The position numbers and the translations under genes were made by a program. A model generated the notes under the pieces. That model was given only the letters and a program-made list of their open reading frames with translations. It made no database searches and was not told where the DNA came from. Below are positions 44,951-56,065 of a stretch of DNA of 64,000 bases, piece after piece. The DNA comes from Hawksworthiomyces lignivorus. Its lineage: Eukaryota > Ascomycota > Sordariomycetes > Ophiostomatales > Ophiostomataceae. The stretch covers positions 2,097-66,096 of the forward strand of contig NTMA01000059.1 of the NCBI GenBank assembly GCA_002917075.1. The letters are read 5' to 3'. Position 1 is the first letter of the stretch. The number at the start of each line of letters is the position of its first letter.

Positions 44951-47900
44951 GGTGGCTGAAGGAGGGGGAGGGGGGAGGTTTCGTATGAATTGACACAAGA
45001 GTTTTCTTGGGGTATCGAGAACGAGAACGCTCAGATGCACTGGAAGAAGTATGAAGCTATTGAGAGACTGGGAGATGATTTGTTTAAAAAAGGCGTAGAG
45101 TAGTCTGAATGAAGAGAGAACAAAGAGAGGATACGAGGAGAAAGACAAAAGAGCTTGGAGAGAGGCGAAGGGGGGAGGAGGAGAAGCAAGAAACTTATAC
45201 TCGGAAAGCTATACGCCACGGAGCTTGAAAATAGTCAAACGGGAGCCAGTTATGAAGAAGAGAGCCAGAGAGAGGAGGAGACAGAGAGGGCGAGAGAAAG
45301 AAAGGACTCAATTCCGCATCATTGTTCATAGGCAATCCCGGATAGCTAGCCTTGGTCTAGACGGGATTTGGGGACTTACATGGCCGAATTGAGTAACTAC
45401 CTTAATTAACTACCTCTACCTGCGGAAAGGCCGCGCGACATACGACGTACATACGAGGTAGAGCACAGAGATGGGGTCCAGAGCTCCTGCTTCGGCGCCT
45501 TGTGCAATTCTTTTGACAACGGCCTTGATGTCATGCAAAACCCTCCTGTTGGTTTGGCTGCAACTGGGGTGGAAGTGTGGGGGCGCCTAGTGTGGAAAGG
45601 CACTGCCGCTGGAATGGGCCAGTGGGAAAAAAAAAAAAAAAAAAAACAGGGTCCCCCAGGGAACAAGAGGCAAAAGTGCGGCGAGGCCTGGGAGGCTAAA
45701 AGAAATGGGATCTGCTGGTGGCTACGGCTGGGCCTCGCGCCGGAATCGCTCCTGGGCTGTCACAACTTTCAAGACGCTATTAGAGACTGGAAGAGCCGGA
45801 CGAAACAGCGGACGACGAGGAAATAAAAGAAGGCTTTTCTGGCTCGTGCCCAACAGGCACTAAAGAGGCACCAGACAGTGCCAGACAGCGCCAGACAGCG
45901 CCAGACAGCATCATAGAGTTCACAGAAGAGAGCGACATACGGACCGGCAGAGTGTCCCCGGCACTGCAAGAAAAATCGTTCATCTGCTAGCGCAGCCTTA
46001 ATTGCATACTCGTACATGCTCATACCTAGCCTGCGAAGTTTGTCACGCTTTCAGCATGTTTTAACAATGGAGAATTGCCGAATAGCCAACCTCACACGTA
46101 CAAGCCCCCCGTAATAGCTCGCCAGGGCAAAAGAGGCTGCCAGAGCCAAAGAACAAAATTATCCCAAAGAGGCAACTAACAAGTGCGAGTATTTCTCGTA
46201 AAAGTGCGCGTCTCTGCGCGCCGAAGCGTGTTTCCCACGCAGAATGGACTGATCCCTCTGGCGGTGTCTCTTCATGTCGTTCGTCCATCCCCCTCGCTTC
46301 TCTGCTTCACCTTTGTGGTCATTGTTTGCAGATTCCCCAGCTCACCCTCTCGACTTCCTTTTTCGGAGTGACAGGTTCTCGTTACAGCTTCGATTCTTCT
46401 AACGCGAAAGGGAGGGATTGGCTTCTGCGACGGGGGAGCAGGGGAGAACAAGAAAGATGCCGGAAAGGCCAAGAGACAGGGCAGCCCGTAGATCCATCAA
46501 CCCATTCATCCATTTCGCTTCGCTATCTGCACTCGAACATGGTCCTCCTACGGTCCTGTTGGGTGGCGGAAATTCACGTACGAAGTCAAATGAATAACAG
46601 GAATCCGCGAGCCAACGAGCAGTAAAGCCTTCCCACTGGTGCAACCAATGGAGTAATTGCCCCGTAACAAGCTTTTTGCCCATTTTTCCTTCGTCGTATT
46701 ATTTAGCTTGTTGCATACGACCTGGGCAATGGTCGTATGGTCGTATGTACGAGAAGTACAGCGTCGAGAGCATCTTACCGCTTGGCTGGCTTGTCCGTAG
46801 CCGGTGGCACTCGTTCCTGAAAATTCTCGCCGCCGGAACCGCGACTGCGAAACAGCTGAGTGGCCATGGCCTGAACTTAGCTGCTGACGCTAACCAGCCG
46901 CGTCAACCTAGCTCTTCGTTTTATTAGCTGCTTGCGGTTTTATGCTTTTTTGGCTTTTTTTGTGCCCCGTCTACGAGTACATGTAAGCCTATGTGCTTCG
47001 TAATACTATGGAGAAAAAAGAAAAGGAGAAAAAAGAAGAAAAAAAGAAAAACCTTAATAGTCTCCAACTCCCAGGCTCCGAGTTCGCACCTCTCTTCTAG
47101 CCCAACAGGAGCTGTAATACAAGCTACAATATGCTTATTGTCTGGTTTTACCACGTTTCTGTCCCTTGCCTTTCGTCAACGACGACCACCACAGCGCCTC
47201 GTCCACACACCCCTTGTCAAAAATCTCATCTCTCGAATCTGACAGCTCAAGAGCGCTGATGGACGGGGTCCCCGCGAGGCTAGTCATTCATACCATTTTA
47301 TTTGGAAGTGTGATGCTTGAAAATTGAAAATTACCACCTCCCTCTGAGGCTTTTTTCCCCCTTCTTGGGCTGCTACGTCAACTTGTCATGAGATGTTTGC
47401 GGCTGCATGGCAGCTCTTTCGGGCACGTTTCTCATTCAGGATCACCTTTCTGAGGGAAATATCAAAGTTCTCTTTGCCCAAGTGATGCGAAAAATAAATC
47501 CTCCTCTGCTTCTTCGTGTCCACAATTCTGCATGTAAATCTCACTACGCGACAGGAAAACATGAGATGTACGAGGCAATAATCCCATTTCTGCATTTCGC
47601 GTTTTCTCCAATTTCCCCTTTACCTTACTTAGCTCCCTGGCTCGCCGGGGGCCTTTCTTCCCTCGTCCGACAAGCTGGCTTGCCCACCGCCTCCCTCTTC
47701 TTCTTTCTATTCCCCTTTTTCTTCCCCGCCTTCAATCTGGCAAGACGGCATGCGATCAACCACCCAATGTCGTCAGACCGGACCCCATGTAAACAGACTA
47801 CCCAGACAGAACAAACTTCCATGGCTTGCGTCTGCCTTTTCCTTCTCTTGCCACCGGCCCCCTGCCGGTCCAATCTGCTCATACATACCTTGCGCTACTG

Positions 47901-49150
47901 CTTGAACGCGGAACAAAAACTACACAACCACTTTTAAAGAAAGCATCCTGGCATCCTAGCATCCCAGCATCCCTTCCCACTCCGTACCACCCATTCAAAA
48001 TCCCCGCCCTCTGACAGGGTTGCCCGTTTGGCATTACCATCCTAGATTTGCTAACAGGACGCGCCCAGCCAAAGAGCCAAGAGGACCGTGTCGCCGCAAG
48101 TGGGCTGGTGGTTGGCTTGGAGGGTTACGTAGACGGGGGTCTTCTGGCGTCGTACATCCCCCACGAGCGGCTCGCACAAAAGAGTGGTGGTGATGGGCTG
48201 CAGTCGTAGGATGGATGGGAGTGCGGCAGCGCACTCTTAAAATCGCACGTCACCACAGTTCTTATGCAAACTGCACACAAGCTCGCATGTATGTACGTCT
48301 TGAAAAGTGGAGAGCTCTCCCGCGCCTCAAGCTTATATTACTATTTTGAAAATAAGAGGGGCTTCGTCATGAATCGCATGCTGGCCACGAGGGCTTTCTC
48401 TCTTTTTGTTAAATCTGAGTCTCTGGTCAAAAGCGTTTGAATTCCCGTCCATTTCCATCAAAGCTAGCTAAGCTACATATACAGGTGCAAACTGACAGTC
48501 AAGTTTGGGAGTCAATTAAATTACCTATTTGCCTCTATTTATGGTAACTCAAGTTTAATTATTTTCCCAACTTAACTTGATATTTCCAGCTCCTACCCGA
48601 GTTGATAGAAAGAATTTCTCGAAACGCAGCATCTACTTTTTTATATGTATAGGATACTGTCTAAACTTTGCATTAGCTTGCTTTGATAAAAATCGCTCAG
48701 AAATCTTGTCTTTAGACCTGTCAAGGTCCTTCTTACTTAACCCGTACGTTTCTGCACGTCGGTGGTTCCCTTCATTGATCAGTGAAGAAAACAGATCAAT
48801 GTGAACATGGCAACAGATAGATATCTGGCTCTTTTAATGAGTTCAAATTATTTCTTGCCATTGTGGGGACTAAACGTACTGCTAGTGTTATGCTCTTACC
48901 ACTGCGCTTCAATATCTGCAGTGCCTATCACTTGAGGTAAATTCCTATAATATATCAGGTAATCAAAATAACTAAGCGCTAACTCGACAGTCTTTACTAG
49001 ATGTCTCTTAATTGAATCAATGGCTTTCCGACCACAACATATTTTATATATTTGTTCCCTGCAACGTCACACAGCTTTTCTCTCGTCACCTCCATCCTTT
49101 TCTGGCCACATTGCCATCTCCGTAATTCTCTTGACTTGCTCGCTAACTTA
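44951..49150. other. Long intergenic region (4.2 kb), no supported gene
   Basis: The gdhA promoter occupies the first part. A tandem array of a 10-bp unit (CCAGACAGYG-like) lies at 45871-45910. A19 and T-rich runs occur at 45629-45647 and 46950-47050. The segment 48240-49100 is AT-richer than the flanks. The only coding-like sequence is a possible last exon of the C2H2 gene at about 49000-49065. Confidence 0.5.
45871..45910. repeat. Short tandem repeat, 10-bp unit, four copies
   Basis: Four consecutive near-identical 10-bp units (CCAGACAGTG, then CCAGACAGCG twice, then CCAGACAGCA). A simple minisatellite in non-coding DNA. Confidence 0.8.
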
Positions 49151-50062
49151 TCACCCATGGTGTTTGCGCTGATGCACAAGGATCTTGTCTTTGCGATAGT
49201 TTTTATAGTTGCAGTCCTCACAGGAGTATGCGGGAGGGCAATGCTTCCTACTATGGCGGTTGAGTTCAGCTCGACGACCAAAGGTTACAGAACAACCCGG
49301 GAACTCGCAGGAAATGCGATTGACATTGTAATGGGCCTGGACGGGAGGTACAGTCGTCCTCGTGCTGGCAGCAGCGGGATTGGGAACGGCGGTGCCACTA
49401 GGAACCACCAGGGGCCTTATAGTCAAAGGGATAGTAAATCCAGCTGCAATGGCGGACCCAACTCCATCGGGGGCGCGGGGGGAAATGAATGAAGCGTTGA
49501 ACGAAGCGCCAACCGGAGCATCGAGGGCGCCGGGAACGGTGAAAGAAGCATCGAATGGGGTATCGAGGGCACCAAGGGTACTAGGTGCGGCGAATAAAGT
49601 GTTGAATGGGGCGTCGAATGGAGCATTGAATGGAGCGTCGAATGGAGCGTCAAGGGCACCGGGGGCGATGAATGAAGCGTCGGATGGAGTATCGAGGGCA
49701 CCAAAGGTACTAGGTGCGGCGAATAAAGCGTTGGATTGGGCGTCGAATGGAGCGTCAAGGGCACCAAGGGCACCGAGGGCGGTGAATGAAGTATCGAATG
49801 AAGTATCGAGGGCACCAAGGGCGCCGGGGGGGACGAATGAAGTGCTGAATGGAGCGCCTACGGTACCAAGGGCACTGAGGGCGGTGAATGAAGCATCGAA
49901 TGAAGCGTCGAGTAGGCTTAAAGTATGCTTGGAGTCGTAACCTTGAAGAGAGGCATACTCGCATTAGCGTAAAAAAAAAATACCCAGCGCCTGCGCTTCC
50001 GTTGATTGGTGGTGCATTTCCTCCTGAAATGTCTGAGGATGGTGGGTTGTATAATCCGACAT
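49151..50062 (-). pseudogene. C2H2 zinc-finger gene with repeat region, interrupted by an in-frame stop
   Basis: Minus-strand frame from ATG 50062 (MSDYTTHHPQTFQEEMHHQS) to the stop at 49151, with one in-frame TAA at 49966-49964 just after a T10 tract. The middle (about 49480-49930) is a degenerate repeat rich in Ala, Pro, Phe and Asp (units such as GALDAPFDA and NAPFDA). The C-terminus has two C2H2 fingers, CEFPGCSVTFGRRAELNRHS with RKH, then CEDCNYKNYRKDKILVHQRK with H. No downstream ATG precedes the fingers, so the TAA either kills the gene or is removed by an intron I cannot place (the obvious GT-AG pair is only 26 nt and out of phase). At the 3' end an alternative splice (HHG|gtgata ... 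gttgcag) could add GNKYIKYVVVGKPLIQLRDI and end at 48997-49010. A zinc-finger regulator is inferred from the fingers only. Confidence 0.45.
49490..49925. repeat. Degenerate in-frame coding repeat within the C2H2 gene
   Basis: Repeated short units on the + strand (AATGGAGCGTC, GAGGGCACCAAGG) spaced in multiples of three, with longer duplications such as the pair starting near 49565 and 49685 (GGCACCAAGGGTACTAGGTG versus GGCACCAAAGGTACTAGGTG). All six frames are largely open here, so coding direction rests on continuity with the minus-strand zinc fingers. Confidence 0.6.
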
Positions 50063-50532
50063 AATGTAGAAAGGCAAAGTCGTGGTAAAGAAGTTGATTT
50101 GTAGGCAATCAATAGACGTGTTAGGCTGCACGAAGTCGTTTGTGAGAAAGATTTTCGGGATCTCCCAGGAGGAAGGGGGATAGGTCTCTAAATAATCTCA
50201 GCTAGTTTTCTGCCAAAGTGAATTGAAGGACGACCAGTATCAAGCTAGAAGACTGCATAGTTTACCCGATGTTTTTCGTCACTGCACGTACTTTTTGAAG
50301 TTGGCATTGGGCATCAAAGTATTGCGGCATATTTATACTATTACATGTATACTGCTTATCAGCGTGGGAAACTCCTTTACATGGTACGGTAGAATACCAG
50401 AATTCAGCTTCATTTATCCGCTTGCTTATCTATGCAGCCTTTGTTAGCCACCACTTAAACATACCTGGACCGCATTTACATCTTTTCTATCTAACGACGT
50501 TTGCCTTGGTCGAATGTGACCAATTTGGACTC

Positions 50533-51970
50533 ATGGACCTCGACGGTATCCCAAATGCATTCAACCATCACCAAAACGCCAGAATCAGGGGCCTTTTCAA
50601 GTGTAACAATTGTATTAAAACTTTCACGACGCGCGGACAGTTCAAGTATGTACTCTGTACCCGTATCTCTTTCGATGGAGCTTCATTGCTGACTGCCAAA
50701 TATAAGCCGCCATTCGAAAACCCATTCTCGGCCATATCGCTGTGATAGCTGTGGCAAGGGCTTTGGATTGAGAACTGATCTTGATCGACATAAGACAACA
50801 CATGAGAGTGTTACTGCGAAGTTTCGCTGCCCTTTACCCGGATGCAAGTTCAAGGGCACTCCGCGACCAGACAATCTGCGCAGACACATGCTCAACATCC
50901 ATAAAAGAACACATATCATCGGAGAAAGATTGGAGAACCAAGCCAATGTGCTCGTCAAGGAGTCAATACTGGAGCAGAAGCAATCAATCGTGGATTTAAG
51001 TCTGCTTCTAGCGGCACAAAATGGGAAGGAACCAATGCTGAGATGGTTAATTGAGAATGGAGCTGATGTTGAGAAGAAGTCCGACAGAGGAAAGACAGCC
51101 CTTCATGTTGCCGCAAAAGAAGGCAAAGCAGAATTGGTACGACTACTGCTCGATGCTGGAGCCGACGTTGAAGCAAGGGACACTCAGGGAAATTTAGCAC
51201 TTCATGACGCAGCACTTTCAGGGAATAAGCTGGCTGTGGAATTGCTCACAGCAAAAGAAGGTTATGTTGCGAGCAAAAACAGTGACGGTCATACCCCACT
51301 ACATCTTTCAGCCTTAAAAGGTCATGTGACGGTAGTACGAGAATTGTTGCAAAAGGGCTCAGACGTCAATGCAAGATCCTACGACGGAAAAACGGCACTC
51401 CATCTTGCGGCCTCTGCGGGACACGATGAGGCAGCGCAATTGTTGTTGGAGGAGGAGGGAGTGGATGTTGGTGCAAAGACTTCTAATGGTCATACGGCGT
51501 TATACTTCGCGGCCAAAAGCGGGAATGAGGCGATTGTACGATTGTTGTTTGACGAAACAGCAAAGGCCAGATTGAATAGCAAAGGCCCGGCATTATTACG
51601 AGCGGCAGCAAAAAGTGGGAATAAAGACATAGTACAACTACTTCTGGGACATGGATTAAATGTCAACGCAAAGGACGAATACGGCAGAACTACGCTCCAA
51701 ATGGCGGCATCGAATGGTCATGAGGCCGTTGTCAGACTACTTCTGGAGAACGGAGCAGACATTTATGTAAAAGGTGAATACGGCGGACTTGCGCTCCGAG
51801 GGGCGGCATGGAATGGTCATGAGGCCGTTGTCAGACTACTTCTGGAGAACGGAGCAGACATTCACGTAAAGGATGAATACGGCGAAACTGCGCTCCAATG
51901 GGCGGCACGGAATGGTCATGAGGCCGTTATCAGATTACTGGAGAACGGAGCAGATATCTACGTAAAGTAA
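50533..51970 (+). CDS. C2H2 zinc-finger and ankyrin-repeat protein
   Basis: Two exons, 50533-50645 and 50707-51970, give 458 aa. The 61-bp intron (gtatgt...ataag) restores the first finger CNNCIKTFTTRGQFNRHSKT with H. Two more fingers follow: CDSCGKGFGLRTDLDRHKTT with H, and CPLPGCKFKGTPRPDNLRRH. From about residue 120 a run of nine to ten ankyrin repeats begins, with units such as GKTALHVAAKEGKAELVRLL and GHTPLHLSALKGHVTVVREL. The last three units (51680-51960) are nearly identical at DNA level with a 99-bp period, a sign of recent duplication. The reading ends in DIYVK at a TAA created by a 5-bp tandem duplication; a further degraded repeat continues to about 52068. C2H2-ankyrin proteins belong to expanded, variable fungal families. 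The partner and DNA target are unknown. Confidence 0.75.
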
Positions 51971-52068
51971 AGGAACAATACAGCGAAACTGCACCTCAGC
52001 AGGCAGTCTCGAATAGTCATGAGACCGTTATTAAGTTATTATTAAAGAATAGAGTAGATAAGGGTTAA
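51680..52068 (+). repeat. Tandem ankyrin-coding repeats, 99-bp period, last copy decayed
   Basis: Successive copies share the core AATGGTCATGAGGCCGTT at about 51713, 51812 and 51911, and a diverged copy (AATAGTCATGAGACCGTT) at about 52010. The last copy is AT-enriched and out of frame with the gene because of an extra TAAAG at about 51963-51972. Confidence 0.75.
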
Positions 52069-52897
52069 AGTTAATATTACTATTTAATTATTAAAATGAA
52101 CTTCATTGGCATTATGAAGGGCTGAGATCCAGTTGCGATGTAAACGTAAATAGGACCACAAACGGTCCATTCCAAAGCTGAAGAAGAGGGAAGGAAGGAA
52201 AGCTTCAAACAATTTCACGACAACACGTATTAAGCCATTTACAGAGAAGCAGGCGGCCTGTGCCCTGTGGTACGGCCCGCCGCGTTGTGCGTGCCACACG
52301 CGTTTCATCGGTCCTTTGAGCGGCCTAGGTCACTAACCCAGGCCCATTACGGGTCTGACTCGTTAAATTACCCTTCTTCCCCTCAGGGCGTTGCGATAAT
52401 GTGCAGTTTCCTTCGCGATTCCCGTCTCTTCGCCCTCGACTTTTCATACGTTCCCGTAGCGCCGTTCAAACGCTTGTAGAGCCTTCGTATCTTGTAATTT
52501 TTTTCATTGGTTCCATGTCGGTTGTGCATAACCTTCCCATCGGACTAGAGCCTGACACTGTACGTGGTCGCCTCGGACATGATGTCAACGGATGCTTAAG
52601 ATCTCCTACTAACACTTTAGGGGGGCCGCGAATCGTCCGTAACTTGCGAAGGCAGCGGATCCGAAGCTACTGATCGTACAAGGTCGATATGAAACATCGG
52701 GCGAATACTGGTTGGCACATCTAGCTCAACAGCGTGAGAAGAGACAACTCGGTGAACTGTATACTTTCCATGCAACTAGTCGAGTTTCTTGCTTGAGCGG
52801 TGGGTATGGATATTTCGGTGATAGCTACACCTTGTCTCTGACACGGTACGAAGGTGTCACTGTTCACGATTGTTTCTAGACCTAACTAGACTAGACG
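51971..52897. other. Degraded region downstream of the ankyrin gene
   Basis: After the decayed last ankyrin unit (to about 52068) the sequence is rich in stops on all frames. No domain is recognised until the WD40 relic begins. It may be older remains of the receptor gene, but I cannot show that. Confidence 0.4.
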
Positions 52898-53370
52898 CTC
52901 AAAGGCTATACTAGTCCTATCACTATAGTAGCGTTTTCGCCTAACGGCTCGCAGCTCGTATCGATTTCTTGACAACACCGTCAAGCTCTGGGACGCGGTG
53001 ACAGGCTAGTGCCGCCAAACCTTCGATATTAAACAGAATTATTTATTCTTTATTGTACAATATAAACTCTTGCCTTTATACAGATACCGATACTATTCTT
53101 CTTGATCTATTTCCGATATCAATCTCGAACATATCCTCAATTCCGATACTTCTTCAGCCCACTCTGTTACCTTGCTACCGTGGCTATGGCATTAGTGAAA
53201 ATTGTACAAGGATCACTTTCGATAAATTTGCTGTGGCTGCCGTCGGACTATCGGCCTGCGAAGTCGGCCGTCGCGAAAGCGGCCATCGCCCTCTGCTGTT
53301 CGTCGGGGCGGGTGTTGATCTTCCAGTTCTTGGTACAAGTAGAGCCATGGTGAGGCAACTTCTAAAACCT
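52898..53370 (+). pseudogene. Relic of a NACHT/HET-type WD40 receptor (C-terminus)
   Basis: A WD40 unit is readable across frames: LKGYTSPITIVAFSPNGSQL, then DNTVKLWDAVTG after a small deletion at TCTTGA (52970 region), then a stop where the family has an acidic residue, and CRQTFDI. Further on, one frame gives SCLYTDTDTILLDLFPIS and YRGYGISENCTRITFDK, and another LLWLPSDYRPAKSAVA followed by SGRVLIFQFL. These are the hallmarks of the C-terminal cap of fungal WD40 STAND receptors (HET-E/HNWD-like), which read ...WLPSEYRP... in intact members. Several frameshifts and stops make it non-functional. The NACHT and effector domains are not visible upstream. The family call is from recall. Confidence 0.65.
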
Positions 53371-54520
53371 TGAATTCTGAAAGGGATATGTGGTAGAAAA
53401 AAAGGATGAAGTTTAGAGGCATTAATTAATTTTTATTTTAATTCCCTTCGGCCTTATACGGGTCCAGGGGGCTACTGTCGAGTTATAAGGTACTGTTCTC
53501 ATGTTTCCAAGGGGAGTGATCCTTTTTGTACTGGTACAGTAGCCTGATGGCAGCACTCAACACCTATATCAAATTTATGCTCTTGATTCGGCTTAGATGA
53601 ATGTTCCAGCACCTTCGAGAAGACTCGCCAAAGTCTATAATTGATTTTACGGAATATTCAGTGCTCATTTCGATTTAATGAAACCGTGTGGGGTAGTCTC
53701 AAAAAAAGATGAATATTATTCAAATAGGAAGGAACTTTTGCTCATAACTGTATGTATTGATGATCCGATCAAGCTATCTGACGTAGTTGTACTCGCTACA
53801 GAACAAACTACGCATGCTATATTCACTGTGAGTTTCATGTAAAGCTTTATGCAGAAAATTAAAAATAAATAAAGAAAAAAAAAATGGAAGAAAAAGAAAA
53901 CGTACAGTAGCGGGTATTCGCTGGTCATCACCGACCCAACTACCAATCCACCGATTACTGGTTTAACTAGGGGAGAGCGGACGGGATCCCGTGCTTTTCA
54001 GTATCTATGGCCGTACATGAAAGAATTTACGGGCACAAGGATATATATAGACAGCTCAAAGTGAAATGGGAGGGATCGAATGGATAGTAATTATGAAAGA
54101 GGTGCAACGATAACTCGAAGTAGACGTAAATTAATGGTAACAACTGGATGGTTAAGGACATTGTTAAAAACCCAATCCATTCTCGAAGTACTGCCAAGAA
54201 GAAAATTCAGGAGAGAGACCATATGTGAACGACAGCCGCTCTCAACTGCTACAGGAAGTAGTAGGTACAATTAAGTGCTTAGGAATTGTACAAATATTCG
54301 CGTCAAAGCATATTGTATTGGTACTAGAATGGAGTATGAAATTGTATCTAGTAGCGATACAGAAGCTTTCTTTGAGAAATCTTAAATTACTGGGATCAGA
54401 ATGACAAAGAGACTGAGACAGAAAAAGAAAGGAAATGAAAAAAGAAGACAAAAAAAGAAAAGAAAAAAGAAAGTAAAAGGAAAACGAAAGAGGGATAGAG
54501 CGGCCAAAAAAGAAAGCAAC
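53371..54520. other. AT-richer non-coding region
   Basis: No supported gene. A short + strand stretch near 53730-53790 (LLITVCIDDP-like) faintly recalls a reverse-transcriptase motif, but it is too short to claim. An A-rich tract lies at 54410-54490. Confidence 0.4.
54506..54511 (-). terminator. RNA polymerase III terminator of tRNA-Gly
   Basis: A run of six T on the minus strand, 10 bases downstream of the tRNA 3' end. Confidence 0.6.
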
Positions 54521-54591
54521 TGCAACTTCCGGGAGTCGAACCCGGAGCCTACGCATGGGAAGCGTAGATGTTACCGCTACACCAAAGTTGC
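54521..54591 (-). tRNA. tRNA-Gly (anticodon CCC)
   Basis: 71-nt cloverleaf on the minus strand. The acceptor stem is GCAACTT paired with the 3' strand ending AAGTTGC plus discriminator A. The D arm is GTGTAGCGGTAACAT. The anticodon stem TACGC/GCGTA encloses the loop TTCCCAT with anticodon CCC (54557-54559). The T arm is CCGGGTTCGACTCCCGG, containing the B box. There is no intron. The gene lies about 280 bp upstream of GET4 on the opposite strand. Confidence 0.95.
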
Positions 54592-54867
54592 TTGCGAGAG
54601 TTTGAACTCCTTAGTTGGATATAGATAGGCTAGCACATCGCCGTTTATGTAGTTGGAACGGCGCCGCTGAGAGCTCCAATCGGCAGCCAACCCCACCAAG
54701 GCGCCCACTCAAATCTGGTCTTCTAGAAGCTCGATGCTGCGTCAACGAAATGCAAACCTGTTCTTCCCACCGACCGCTGCCGCCAGACTTTCCTTTTTCC
54801 TTAAGCAGCTCTCACTCCCTCTCCCACCGAACTCGAACGTCCACCCCTCCCCACCCACATAGCAGCA

Positions 54868-56065
54868 ATGGCGGGCCGAGGCGACAAGATCGAAAAGATC
54901 ATTGCGCGGATGCAGACGCGCATCAGCGAGGGCCAGTACTATGAAGCGCAGCAACAGACCCGTGTGGTGGCGGCCCGCCACATCAAGGCGGCCAACTGGC
55001 CCGCCGCCATCGACATCCTGTACAACGTGGCGCAGTCGCTGCTCAAGGCCGGCCAGGGCGGCAGCGGCGGCGACCTGAGCATCTTCCTGGTCGACGTCTA
55101 CAAGCAGGCAGAGATCGCCCCGGACGCCACCAGCAAGGGCCGCCTGTTGACGTGCCTGCGGCTGTTCGACAGCGAGGAGCCCACGCGGAAGAAGTTCATC
55201 GAGGAGATGATTGGGTAAGAGCTTCTACGTGCCCGGGAGGAGAAGACTGGATGAGGAGGGGGAAGGGGGGGTCAGAAAGCGATATCTTCACTAGGGAACC
55301 AAGGCGTTCTATTTTTTTTTTTTTTTTGGCTAGACTAGGCTAATTCTTTCCTCTTCTCTTCACTGCAACAGATGGTCCGCCAAGCTCGGCGAGTATCCTG
55401 CGGGTGACCCGGAGCTGCACCACGTCGTCGGCTCGCTCTACGCCGCCGAGCACGAGGCTTACGAGGCCGAGCGCCACCTGGTGGCGGGCACCAAGGAGTC
55501 GCCCAACGTGCTGGCGCGGCTCGAGTACGCGTGGTACAAGCAGGACGACCCGCACACGGCGCCGCTGTACGCGGCGCGGGCAGTGCTGCCGTACCTGCTC
55601 GTGGCCAACGTGCGCGGGGCGAACCAGAGCTACCGGACGTTTACGAGCGCGCTCGCGGCCGACAGCCCTGCCTTGGGCGCCGTGCAGGACGTCAGCAGCA
55701 GCAGCGCCGACCTCCGCGTCTACCCCAGCCTCCCCCTGCTCAACTTCCTCGGCCTGCTCCTGCTCGCCGTGCAGCGCGGCAGCCCCGACCTGTTCCGCCA
55801 GCTGACGACCAAGTACGCGGCGCAGCTGCGCGAGGCCGAGGCGGCGTCCTGGAGCGAGGCCCTCGAGGCCATCGCCGAGATGTACTTTAACATTCAACGG
55901 CCGCGGCAGAGCAACCCGCTGTTCGACATGATGGGGAGCTTATTCGGCGGCGGTGGTGGCGGTGGTGGCGGCAGCGGTGGCGCGGGTGGTCAGAGAGACG
56001 GTGCGGCAGCAGGCCGGCCAGGAAACAGAAACATCGAGGCGCCTGTTGCGGAGGGCCTGGATTAG
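54868..56065 (+). CDS. GET4: Golgi-to-ER traffic protein 4 (Get4)
   Basis: Cytosolic component of the Get4-Get5 complex that hands tail-anchored proteins from Sgt2 to the Get3 ATPase for insertion into the ER. Exon 1 (54868-55214) and exon 2 (55372-56065) flank a 157-bp intron (gtaaga...caacag, with a T18 tract); the split codon restores EEMIGWSAKLGEYPAGDPEL. Predicted length is 346 aa. The alpha-helical repeat starts with GDKIEKIIARMQTRISEGQY and EAQQQTRVVAARHIKAANW. The family segment HHVVGSLYAAEHEAYEAERH follows, then ARAVLPYLLVANVRGANQSY and LPLLNFLGLLLLAVQRGSPD. The C-terminus is Gly-rich and disordered after NPLFDMMGSLFGG. There is no membrane span, as expected. Confidence 0.93.

Noticed and set aside
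46690..46760. CATACGACC-like start resembling a 5S rRNA gene
   Set aside because: The rest of the 5S internal promoter and stems are absent.
53590..53830. Possible Copia-like reverse-transcriptase remnant
   Set aside because: Only a LLITVCIDDP-like phrase is seen, with no flanking RT or integrase motifs and no terminal repeats.
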